Of a stretch of 64,000 nucleotides of DNA, positions 16,914-24,745 are shown in pieces. Under the pieces are notes generated by a model. That model was not told where the DNA came from, made no database searches, and saw nothing but the letters and a program-made list of their open reading frames with translations. Both the position numbers and the translations under genes were made by a program. The stretch is from Myxococcota bacterium (GTDB lineage Bacteria > Myxococcota_A > Polyangia > Polyangiales > Houyiibacteriaceae), in assembly GCA_028284955.1 (NCBI GenBank), contig JANQQS010000139.1, positions 1-64,000 on the forward strand, given 5' to 3'. Each line of letters begins with the position of its first letter. The first letter of the stretch is position 1.

Positions 16914-19301
16914 TTATTCGCCGGGTTGGGCTGCGCTCCCTGAGGAGGCAGCTTCCACCGGGGGTGGCGCTTCGGCCTCGGAAAGCTCGTTTTTCTTTTG
17001 ATCTTCCAATAGCCCGAGGCCAATCGCCATCGCTTTACGCGCTCGATCGAGCAGTTGCTGGTCGCTTGCGATTTTGCCTAGTGCCGCGGTGAGGCGAGCT
17101 TCAAGCTGGTTCGCCGTGGCTTCAAGCGCGGAAACTCTCGCCGTTTCCGTCGAAAGCTGCGTTTCGAGCTCCTCAGCACGGGCTGCCGCCGCCTTGTGTT
17201 GCGCAAACAAAGAATCGCGCTCTTCGGTTCGCGCGGCGAGGTCCGCCTGCAGCTGAGTGGTAAGTTCCTCGGTTTGCGCAAGCTTGGCCTGCGCGCGGTC
17301 CATGCCGCCCTCGGCATCTGCCAACTTCCGGCCGAGCAAGGCGAGCTCCCGCGAGTGCTCGTCGCTCTGCTGTTTGATCGCAGCCGCTTTTTCTTCTGTA
17401 AGCTCCTGCTCGCGCTTTTTCAGCGCGGCTTGATGCTCGCTGCGGGCGCTCTCCAAGTCTGCGTCTCGCTTCGCTGCTGCCTCCGCCGCACGCTGCGCGA
17501 GCTGCCCTTCCAAGTCTTCTCGGATCGCCGCGATCGCCGCGGACTGTGTTGCCGACGCCTCTTCGCGCAGTTGGTCCACCGCGGCTTTGTGCTCCGACGC
17601 CTGCTTTGACACAGCGTGCTCGTGTTCATCTTTGAGCCGCGCAATCGTCTCCTGATGTTGCGCTTCGCTTTCTGCTTTGGCGCGAACGTGCTCTTCTCGG
17701 GCTGCTTCGAGCTCCGCCTTGCGCGCGGTTCGCTCTGCTTCAAGCGCACTTTCTTGCTCGGAGCGCATCAGCGCGACGGCTTGCTCATGCTGCGAACGAA
17801 GCTCGGTCAGTGCGTCTTCCTTGGCTTGCTCGAGCTTGGCTTTTTCAGCCGCGTTCAGGCCCTTGAGCGAATCGACTTCCTCTTCGAGCCCTTTGGCTTT
17901 TCCTTCGGCTCGTTCTAAACGCGCCTTGAGATCGCTCGCCCGTTTTGCAGCCCCTTCCCGATCTTGTTCGAGAGCCTCCAGTTTCTCTTTGTCGGCCGCG
18001 GCTTGACGCTCCAGCGTGATCTGTTTGTCCTGAAGCTCGGCTGTCGCACGATCCTGAGAAAGGTTTTTGTCACGCAGTTCGATAAGCTGTTTGTCTCGAC
18101 CGCTGAGCTGGTCCCGGAGATCCAGAATCTCCTTGTCCTTGGTGTTCAATGCCTCGCGAAGGTCGAGAAACTCTCGACTCGATGCGCCGGCCGAAATGCT
18201 GGGTCGCGCGCGAAGCTCTTCAAGCTCCTTCTTGAGCTGATCTGCCTTGGAGGACCTTGCCCGCTCTTCGGCAAGCGCTCGTTCGAGCTCCTCAACCCGC
18301 GCAAGCGCGGCGCCAGCCGGCTCTGCCGGAGGAGCCGGTGTCGGCGGCGCGGCCGGTTGGGCGGCGTCTGGCGCAGCGATGCTCGAAACGACGGAATCTT
18401 CTTGCAAAGGCGACGGCTCGGGAGTGCTTTCGGCAAAAGAACTGGTCACGCTCGAGTCCTCCGCGCCGGTGGCCAACGTTCCAGAATCCAACGTTCCAGA
18501 ATCCAACGTTCCAGAATCCAACGCCGCGCTCGAATCTGCCGACTCGGACGCGGCGGGCTCCTCCATGCTCACATCGAAATCAGGTTCGATTTCCTCGATT
18601 TCAATATCGTCAAGCGACATGCTCTCCACGTCGTCTTCGGACACGTCGTCTTCGGACGCGCTCAGCTCGGACGCGCCGGCTTCACCCAGCGCTCCCCCGC
18701 CCGCGATCACATCGCCGGGCACGACGCCGCTTGTCTCTTCGTCCGCCGAACCGTTCGCCAAAGGACTGCTCGTTGCCTCCAAGGCGTCCCCCATCATCAA
18801 CGAGTCAAATGCACTTTCAGCAAACGCGTCGATCTCGGCGTCTACATCATCCCCAAGCGCGTCCTGTGATGGCACCGCGACATCGTCATCGAGGTCTACC
18901 GCGATCTCAGTAGAGACCGCCAACCCTTCGGGAAGGAAGGGTTGAACCCGCGTCATCAGATCGTCAAACGTCACCGGTTTGCGCACATACTCATCCGCAC
19001 GGGTACGGAGCTTCTTGTGTTGTTCGAAAATCTCCTCAGCGTTGCTGTCGCTCGACATGATGACCAGCGGGACGTTCTTAAGATCAGCGTTTTTCTTGAT
19101 CTTTTTGCATACAAGAAAGCCGTTCATGGTCGGCAGTTCGATCGATAGCAGAATCAAATCGGGCTTTTGGTCGGCCGCACGCTCCAGACCGTCGCCGCCG
19201 TCGGCCACCACATCCACTTCAAGTCCAAGCCCTCCAAAACCAGTTTGGAGTTCGCGAGCAAAGCCGGAGTCGGTCTCGAAGACGAGAATCCTCTGCGTCA
19301 T
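16914..19301 (-). CDS. FrzS-like pseudo-receiver plus long coiled-coil protein
   Basis: Residues 1-125 form a CheY-like fold (RILVFETDSGF, LPTMNGFLVCKKIKKNADLK, VPLVIMSSDSN, DEYVRKPVTF). The phospho-acceptor position is Ser53 (LILLSIELP instead of the usual LLD), so this is a pseudo-receiver, as in Myxococcus FrzS. Residues ~130-340 are an acidic Ser/Ala/Pro linker with a triple LDSGT tandem repeat. Residues ~340-780 are an unbroken coiled coil (ELRDKNLSQDRATAELQDK, LERAEGKAKGLEEEVDSLKG). FrzS acts in type IV pilus-dependent polarity and motility; a similar scaffold role is inferred. At 795 residues it is longer than FrzS, mainly through the linker and coil. Confidence 0.85.
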   Translation of the reverse strand: MTQRILVFETDSGFARELQTGFGGLGLEVDVVADGGDGLERAADQKPDLILLSIELPTMNGFLVCKKIKKNADLKNVPLVIMSSDSNAEEIFEQHKKLRTRADEYVRKPVTFDDLMTRVQPFLPEGLAVSTEIAVDLDDDVAVPSQDALGDDVDAEIDAFAESAFDSLMMGDALEATSSPLANGSADEETSGVVPGDVIAGGGALGEAGASELSASEDDVSEDDVESMSLDDIEIEEIEPDFDVSMEEPAASESADSSAALDSGTLDSGTLDSGTLATGAEDSSVTSSFAESTPEPSPLQEDSVVSSIAAPDAAQPAAPPTPAPPAEPAGAALARVEELERALAEERARSSKADQLKKELEELRARPSISAGASSREFLDLREALNTKDKEILDLRDQLSGRDKQLIELRDKNLSQDRATAELQDKQITLERQAAADKEKLEALEQDREGAAKRASDLKARLERAEGKAKGLEEEVDSLKGLNAAEKAKLEQAKEDALTELRSQHEQAVALMRSEQESALEAERTARKAELEAAREEHVRAKAESEAQHQETIARLKDEHEHAVSKQASEHKAAVDQLREEASATQSAAIAAIREDLEGQLAQRAAEAAAKRDADLESARSEHQAALKKREQELTEEKAAAIKQQSDEHSRELALLGRKLADAEGGMDRAQAKLAQTEELTTQLQADLAARTEERDSLFAQHKAAAARAEELETQLSTETARVSALEATANQLEARLTAALGKIASDQQLLDRARKAMAIGLGLLEDQKKNELSEAEAPPPVEAASSGSAAQPGE

Positions 19302-19474
19302 AGTGCTCCTTGAAAAGCGCCCACAAAGATTCAGCGGGTTCTCAATAGTAGTGGTGTACGGGCAACCGTGTCAACGGACTGAAGCGTCTCTGCCGCTCCC
19401 GTTTTCGGAAGGATCTGGAGATCTTACCCGGGCGAGGCCGACATCGAACGGCGCACGCGAACGGACCGTGCGAG

Positions 19475-20590
19475 TTACTGTTGCACCCGCGCAGATGCTG
19501 CAAGTCTGAGCAGTGAATCGGAGTCTAAATCGCCCGCGAAAGCATAGTTCAGCCCCGCATGACGACGAACCGGCACGGTATGGCCTCGCACATTCCAGTA
19601 ATCGACCTCCCGCGCGGCCACGTTTCTACGATACGCGCTTCGCGGCAGGTTAGGCGACTCGAATACAACCACCGTCATTCTCCGGCCATTGACGTGATAA
19701 TAGAGCGCGGCCGCGCGCCGCTCGCGCACGTTCGACAGTCGAGCCCCCACGAGCCGAACGTCCCCTTGGTCAAACACCGCAGGACGAACTGGAAACGCCA
19801 CTTTATCTCGAAAAAAAGAGGCGACTTGGTTCGGCCGCTCCGCCGACACATCTGCCGGCAGCTCACTGGAATGAAGACTGACGACGTCTTCAAAAATCGG
19901 CCGTGCGTTCATCATATGCGCGGCGCTTTGCGGCATGCGCGCGGCGGCTTCGACCTGCCTCGAAACACCCTGCCTCGAAACACCCTGCGCCGAAACGTTC
20001 CGAGCCAAATCATTGTTCGACAGGCTGCGTGCGGACACATTGCGTGGCGTGGTGACCGTCCACCGCGACGCATTCGGCGTGCGCTGAGCTAAGCCGCGAC
20101 GCCCTGGGTTTTCTTGCCCAACGCCCTGCAGCCCTGCGGAACCCTGATGCCCTGCGGAACCCTGATGCCCTGCGGAACCCTGATGCCCTGGAGAACCCTG
20201 TCCCGAAGAACCTTGGTGCAAAGATCCCTGCTGCGCAGGCCCGCGCTCCATGGAATCGCCAAACACAAACAACAGCAGCGCCGCGGCTGCCGCCGGCGTG
20301 ACATAACGCACGGGCATCGGAACGAATCGAACAAGCGGGGGACGCCCAGGCGCCCGCGCCAGCGCTTCACGTACACTTCGCTGCAGCTCTTCCGGTGCGC
20401 GAATATCACCCAGCGCGTCCCGAACTTGAGATCGAAACGCGCGCTCAAATCGAATCACCTCATCGCATTCCGCACAGGTGACTAGATGCCCCTCGAACTC
20501 GACCTGCGTTCCCGTATCGAGCTCGCCGTCCACAAAAGTTCCCGCGTGCCGACGAATCCACGCGCATTTGCAGCTGCTCGCCATCCCCAT
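19475..20590 (-). CDS. Anti-sigma factor with N-terminal zinc finger (zf-HC2)
   Basis: The N-terminus carries a ZAS-type zinc site (RHAGTFVDGELDTGT... GHLVTCAECDE, the H-x3-C-x2-C pattern), which binds ECF sigma factors. A membrane segment (YVTPAAAAALLLFVFGD) near residue 105-120 anchors it. The extracytoplasmic part includes a Gly/Gln tandem repeat (GHQGSA three times) and a possible sensor domain at about 225-370. The ATG at 20590 shares a base with the sigma-factor stop (TGATG), so the two are coupled. The role is to hold the upstream sigma factor inactive until a signal arrives. Confidence 0.9.
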   Translation of the reverse strand: MGMASSCKCAWIRRHAGTFVDGELDTGTQVEFEGHLVTCAECDEVIRFERAFRSQVRDALGDIRAPEELQRSVREALARAPGRPPLVRFVPMPVRYVTPAAAAALLLFVFGDSMERGPAQQGSLHQGSSGQGSPGHQGSAGHQGSAGHQGSAGLQGVGQENPGRRGLAQRTPNASRWTVTTPRNVSARSLSNNDLARNVSAQGVSRQGVSRQVEAAARMPQSAAHMMNARPIFEDVVSLHSSELPADVSAERPNQVASFFRDKVAFPVRPAVFDQGDVRLVGARLSNVRERRAAALYYHVNGRRMTVVVFESPNLPRSAYRRNVAAREVDYWNVRGHTVPVRRHAGLNYAFAGDLDSDSLLRLAASARVQQ

Positions 20591-21282
20591 CACATCGCCT
20601 CTTTGCGTCGGCGGTACTCGCTGAGCGATACCGGTTCGCCAGGAGCTTCTTCCTTCGCTGGCTCAGCTGGCGACTCCACAATCCCGAGCGACACCGCCTG
20701 CTCAATGAGCCTAGCTTTCATATCTCGGCGCGCACGGTGAAGCCGAGACATCACGGTGCCGATGGGGCAGCCCACAACATCGGCAATCTCTCGATACGAA
20801 AGCTCCTCCACATCGGCAAGCACCACCATCAGCCGTTGGTCCTCGGGCAACGCATCGAGCGCCTGCTGAATCTCTTGGGACAGCAGCCGTCGGTCGGCGT
20901 CGCCAATCGGATCACTGAGCCGTCGCATGGCTGCACGACTCATCACGCCTTCACCCACAGCCGCCCCCTGAGTGCCCTCCAGTGCCGCTCGCTCGCGCAC
21001 GCTTCGGCGGTAGCGGTTGATGAACATGTTGGTCTCGATACGAAGCAGCCACGCTTTCATGTTGGTGCCCGCTTCAAACCGGTCGTAGTAACGATAGGCG
21101 CGCAGCAGCGTATCTTGCACGAGGTCTTGAGCGTCGCTGGGTGAGCGCGTCAAACGAAGCGCGGTCGCGTACATGGAGTCGAGGTGGGGCAAGGCTTCGG
21201 CTTCAAACTCTTTTCGGAGATTCGAAGCGCGTCGGCCAGAAGCCGAGGTCTCGCGGTCCGCGCGTGTGGAAAACCATCCCAT
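20590..21282 (-). CDS. RNA polymerase ECF-family sigma factor
   Basis: Region 2 is at about residues 27-95 (LDSMYATALRLTRSPSDAQDLVQDTLLRAYRYYDRFEAG, NMKAWLLRIETNMFINRYRR). Region 4 is at about 140-195 (LPEDQRLMVVLADVEELSYREIADVVGCPIGTVMSRLHRARRDM) with a clear helix-turn-helix. A ~35-residue acidic/basic C-terminal tail extends past the usual end. Translational overlap with a zinc-finger anti-sigma factor fits the standard ECF module. It lies 42 bp downstream of the PhaR-like gene and may be transcribed with it. Confidence 0.94.
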   Translation of the reverse strand: MGWFSTRADRETSASGRRASNLRKEFEAEALPHLDSMYATALRLTRSPSDAQDLVQDTLLRAYRYYDRFEAGTNMKAWLLRIETNMFINRYRRSVRERAALEGTQGAAVGEGVMSRAAMRRLSDPIGDADRRLLSQEIQQALDALPEDQRLMVVLADVEELSYREIADVVGCPIGTVMSRLHRARRDMKARLIEQAVSLGIVESPAEPAKEEAPGEPVSLSEYRRRKEAM

Positions 21283-21324
21283 ATTGCCTGCTCGTATGCC
21301 CGTTCAACAATCCCGCCATCCGGC

Positions 21325-21987
21325 TTATTTCCGCTCGTCCGATTTTTTTTCCGGTGGATCTTTCTTTCCCAGCCCATCGGACGCACCGCCGTCTGATTTC
21401 TTGGCGCGTCGAGTAAGATTCACGAGATTGCTTTCCAGCTCTTCGATGCGGTCTTGCAGCCGCCGGACTTCCGACTGGAGCTGCTGAATATGCCCCGAGG
21501 CACTCGAAATTAGTGCCCGAACCCGGTCGTCCGCGAGGCGTTGGAGCTCGTCCCAGGCCTCTCGAGGCGCAGTGACCATCGCCCGAATTCCATCATTTCC
21601 AGATTTCGGCGCGCTGGCATCGTCTGAGTCGTCCGGATCCAGCTTTTCATCCCGTTTTGGCACGAGCTTGGCAATCGGTCCGCCGCGAAGCGTCGCGAGC
21701 AATCGTTCGCGGCTCTCGTAAATGAACTCCCGCACGCCCATCACCGAGCGCGCGCCGTTGCCGCCGTTTTTCTCTTGCTCATAGATAATTTGAGCGAGCG
21801 TGACGTTGGTCAGGTCTTCCTTGGACTCGTTGTCGATGATTTGAACGTCTTCGCCATCGCGGACAAAACCCGCGATTTTCTGCAGCGTCACGTAGCGGCT
21901 TGCCCTCGTGTCATAAAGCTTACGATTCGCGTAGCGCTTGATGATCCGCGGTTCTTGGCTGTCGCCGTTCTGAGAAGCGATATTCAC
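21325..21987 (-). CDS. PhaR-like polyhydroxyalkanoate regulator-type protein
   Basis: Residues 14-75 match the PHB/PHA accumulation regulator DNA-binding domain ([40 protein letters not shown]). A helical accumulation domain and a predicted coiled coil follow ([20 protein letters not shown]), ending in a Lys/Asp-rich tail. PhaR proteins bind PHA granules and phasin promoters. No phaC or phasin gene is within the window, so the target here is unproven. It heads a probable unit with the ECF sigma and anti-sigma genes. Confidence 0.88.
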   Translation of the reverse strand: MNIASQNGDSQEPRIIKRYANRKLYDTRASRYVTLQKIAGFVRDGEDVQIIDNESKEDLTNVTLAQIIYEQEKNGGNGARSVMGVREFIYESRERLLATLRGGPIAKLVPKRDEKLDPDDSDDASAPKSGNDGIRAMVTAPREAWDELQRLADDRVRALISSASGHIQQLQSEVRRLQDRIEELESNLVNLTRRAKKSDGGASDGLGKKDPPEKKSDERK

Positions 21988-22108
21988 TGGCGTCCTAGTG
22001 CAGTGTACCTGCGTCGTTAGCTCGGCTCAACGCGCTGCGTCAAGGAACGGCTCACGTCAGGCGTTTTACGAAGTGGAACTTCTGTTCAGAATCGGGAACG
22101 ATACAAAC

Positions 22109-22846
22109 GTGGCATCCGTATCCCAGCAAGCAGCGGCATTGGCGATTCGGCTCAACGCGTGCGCGGACGTCCGCATTCGAATCCAGTACCTCCGAAACGA
22201 AATTCGTTCTTTGGAAGCCGACGCGCTCGCTGACATGGTCACCGTGGTCGCTGGCAGCGCCGAAGCCGGCGAGCCGCACCACGCGAATTTGTTGCTCGCG
22301 GTGGCGGTCGCACTCGCCGACCCTTCCCTGACATCGCTACGACGCGCGGCCGCCGACCTAGCGCGAACTCGGGGACAGGATGATGCAGCCCGCTTGCTCG
22401 ATGTCCCAAGCGAAGATCCACACGCGCTTCGTCCTCGTCGCACCAAGACAGAAACCGGTCGACCGCTCACCCTCGGCGAACGAAAGTCGCTCGCGCGTCG
22501 TCGGGAACGAAACCTTCTGGCACGAGCGATTCGCGATCCCCATCCCGACGTCATCCGAATTCTGCTCACCAACCCGGCGTTGACCGAAGACGACGTAGTT
22601 CGGCTGTGCGCCGGTGCGCACACCCCGCCTTCGGTGCTCCGGGAAGTATTTCGAAACCCAACCTGGGTCGTCTGCTATCGGGTTCGGCGAACCATCGTCA
22701 AAAACCCGCAATGCCCGGCGGATATCGCGCTGCAGCTGGCGACCCTCCTCACCGCCCCCGACGCTCAGGAAATCGCGCAAACGCTCCGCTTGCCGCTCGA
22801 GCTACGGCAAGCCTGCGCACGCCGCTCCCGAGGTGTGATTCACTGA
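22109..22846 (+). CDS. Helical-repeat protein of unknown function
   Basis: The frame is open from an ATG at 21998, but that is only 10 bp from the start of the divergent PhaR-like gene. The GTG at 22109, with GGGA 12 bp upstream, leaves room for promoters and starts at VASVSQQAAALAIRLNACAD. The start is uncertain; 22073 is another candidate. The C-terminal half has short helical repeats of the kind LLARAIRDPHPDVIRILLTNP, VLREVFRNPTWVV, IVKNPQCP, resembling leucine-rich-variant or HEAT-like repeats with NP turns. A protein-binding scaffold is likely; no enzyme motif is seen. Confidence 0.65.
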   Translation: MASVSQQAAALAIRLNACADVRIRIQYLRNEIRSLEADALADMVTVVAGSAEAGEPHHANLLLAVAVALADPSLTSLRRAAADLARTRGQDDAARLLDVPSEDPHALRPRRTKTETGRPLTLGERKSLARRRERNLLARAIRDPHPDVIRILLTNPALTEDDVVRLCAGAHTPPSVLREVFRNPTWVVCYRVRRTIVKNPQCPADIALQLATLLTAPDAQEIAQTLRLPLELRQACARRSRGVIH

Positions 22847-22903
22847 TCGAACCCCGAAGCCCATGGTCCTGAAGCCCACGGATCGCGCATACGAGACGCC
22901 GCG

Positions 22904-23137
22904 CTAGTTCTTGTTGACGACCTCAGCATCCTCGACCACCGATTTGGCGGACGAAGATTTGGCGACCTGCTTGTCGGCCGGAGTCACATCGATATCGTCA
23001 TCGGTGTTGAGGCCGCGCTTCAGGTTTCGAATGGCTTTTCCCAAACCTTCGCCGATTTGGGGAAGCCGGCTCGCACCAAAAACGAGCATGACAATAACCA
23101 AAACGACGAGTAACTCGCCCATTCCTAACGTAGGCAT
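22904..23137 (-). CDS. tatA: Twin-arginine translocase subunit TatA
   Basis: This 77-residue protein has one short N-terminal membrane segment ([20 protein letters not shown]), the FG hinge, then an amphipathic helix ([15 protein letters not shown]) and a polar acidic tail. This is the TatA/E pattern. TatA oligomers form the pore for export of folded proteins. tatB and tatC are not adjacent, which is common outside enterics. ActB, whose N-terminus has a twin-arginine-like signal, is a plausible cargo in this window. Confidence 0.95.
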   Translation of the reverse strand: MPTLGMGELLVVLVIVMLVFGASRLPQIGEGLGKAIRNLKRGLNTDDDIDVTPADKQVAKSSSAKSVVEDAEVVNKN

Positions 23138-23355
23138 TCGATTCTCTCCTGCACGCGACGTTGCCGCACCCTACACGGTAAAATGCCGTCCGGAAAGCCG
23201 CAACCTGGACACAACTTCGTTGCGATTATGCGCCATTGATGATTTGGCGACGTCCCAGAAAGATCAGCCCCGAAAGACCACGCTCTTTTTCCATATATGC
23301 CGAAAATGCATAGCTCATGATAAAAATGAGCCCTTCATGTGCAAAAGGTTCTCAA

Positions 23356-24162
23356 ATGTGCGCCACCGATCGTTCCCCTACCCCTTTTTCCGGACTTCCC
23401 CAGACCGAGCTGCATCGAGTTCAGTACGTCGTATTCGACGTAGACGATACGGTCACATCGAACGGACGACTCGAACGCGTGGCGTTTGACGCGATGCATC
23501 GTCTTCACGAAGCAGGTGTCTCCCTCGTCGCGGTGACCGGGCGACCCTTAGGCTGGGCCGATGTGTTCGCGTTGCAATGGCCCGTTCTGCTCGCGGTAGG
23601 AGAAAACGGCGCGGGATGGAGTTTTCGCAAACGAGGGCGCCTGCACGCTGGATACTTTGATGCCGAGAACGTCCGAGCTACGCATCAGCGCACGCTGACC
23701 ATAATTCGCGAGCGCGCCCACCGCGACGTTCCCGAGGTTCCGCTCTCCGAAGACCAGCCCGCCCGACGCTGCGACCTGGCATTCGACATCGGCGAACATC
23801 ACCATGCCTCGCCGGATCAACTCGCGCGCCTATCGTCGATTATTCATTCAGAAGGAGCACGGGTGTCGGTGTCCAGCGTGCATCTCCACGCCGTAGCCGG
23901 CGCGTGGGACAAGGCTCAAGGCGTGGTCCGCGCGGCTCGCACGGCGCTGAACATCGATTTGGATCAGACTCGAGAACGCGCTGTCTTTATCGGAGACAGC
24001 GGAAACGACGCCGCCGCGTTTGGCTTCTTCCCCTATTCGGTCGGGGTCGCGAATGTGCGCGCGCACATTCATTCGCTTGAGCATTTGCCCAAGTACGTCA
24101 CAACACAGGAACGGGGAGCAGGGTTTGCGGAGGTTGCAGACCGAATACTCGGCGCTCGATAG
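23356..24162 (+). CDS. HAD-superfamily hydrolase, Cof/mannosyl-phosphoglycerate phosphatase-like
   Basis: HAD motif I is VFDVDDTVTSNG (nucleophile Asp), motif II is VAVTGRP, the conserved Lys is WDKAQGV and motif IV is FIGDSGNDAAAF. A type IIB cap lies between motifs II and III. The family dephosphorylates sugar phosphates or similar small molecules in the cytosol. The ATG at 23356 has AAGG upstream and is preferred to 23317. The C-terminus (YSVGVANVRAHI, ERGAGFAEVADRIL) matches this subfamily's ending. The actual substrate cannot be read from the sequence. Confidence 0.88.
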   Translation: MCATDRSPTPFSGLPQTELHRVQYVVFDVDDTVTSNGRLERVAFDAMHRLHEAGVSLVAVTGRPLGWADVFALQWPVLLAVGENGAGWSFRKRGRLHAGYFDAENVRATHQRTLTIIRERAHRDVPEVPLSEDQPARRCDLAFDIGEHHHASPDQLARLSSIIHSEGARVSVSSVHLHAVAGAWDKAQGVVRAARTALNIDLDQTRERAVFIGDSGNDAAAFGFFPYSVGVANVRAHIHSLEHLPKYVTTQERGAGFAEVADRILGAR

Positions 24163-24178
24163 ATTCTGCGAAGTCGGT

Positions 24179-24715
24179 ATGAACAGACCAAGTGCTATTC
24201 GAGTTCCCACGACGTTCGTGCTTGCAGCCTCGAGCGCGATGATCTGCGTGGGCGTTGTCGGAGCGATCCCTTCGCTCCAAACGTGGGTTTGGTCTCCGGC
24301 GACCGAATCCGAGGGCGCACCACCAGCCCAGCCGAACGCGCGAACTCCCGAGCAAGCCGCAGAGCTATTTTTGGACGCGTGGAGAAAACGGGACCACGCG
24401 CGGGCACGCACGCTGAGTACGGGAACGGCCGCCGAGCAAGTTGAAGCTCGTCAGGCGCGCGACGAACGAATCCCCCCCGAACAACGACGCACCTCTCAAG
24501 CACTGTGGAATCGCCTCGCGAAAGAGAAGCTCTCCTTGAGAATTCGCGAAAGCCAAGACCTACCGGGCGGAAAAATCGCGCTGCGCGGCGCCGCTGTCGG
24601 TCGATTTGCAGGACAGCCCTACCGAAGACAGGTCGAGTTTCTCCTCCGTCCCTACGAGTCCACGTGGCGCGTAGAAGATGTAGATTTCGGCACCATTCTC
24701 AGCGATTTCGACTGA
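24179..24715 (+). CDS. Membrane-anchored or exported protein of unknown function
   Basis: The 178-residue product starts 16 bp after the HAD gene, so the two probably share a transcript. It has a hydrophobic N-terminal segment (VLAASSAMICVGVVGAI) and then a soluble domain that begins with a helix (EQAAELFLDAWRKRDHARA) and ends in strands (YRRQVEFLLRPYESTWRVED). This outline resembles small NTF2-like or DUF4878-type extracytoplasmic domains, but no diagnostic motif is present. No lipobox is visible. Confidence 0.68.
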   Translation: MNRPSAIRVPTTFVLAASSAMICVGVVGAIPSLQTWVWSPATESEGAPPAQPNARTPEQAAELFLDAWRKRDHARARTLSTGTAAEQVEARQARDERIPPEQRRTSQALWNRLAKEKLSLRIRESQDLPGGKIALRGAAVGRFAGQPYRRQVEFLLRPYESTWRVEDVDFGTILSDFD

Positions 24716-24745
24716 GGATGGCGCCGGTGTTTCAAGGGACTCGAT

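Noticed and set aside
20114-20220. 18-bp repeats as an intergenic repeat or CRISPR
   Set aside because: They lie inside the anti-sigma coding sequence in frame and encode a Gly/Gln repeat.
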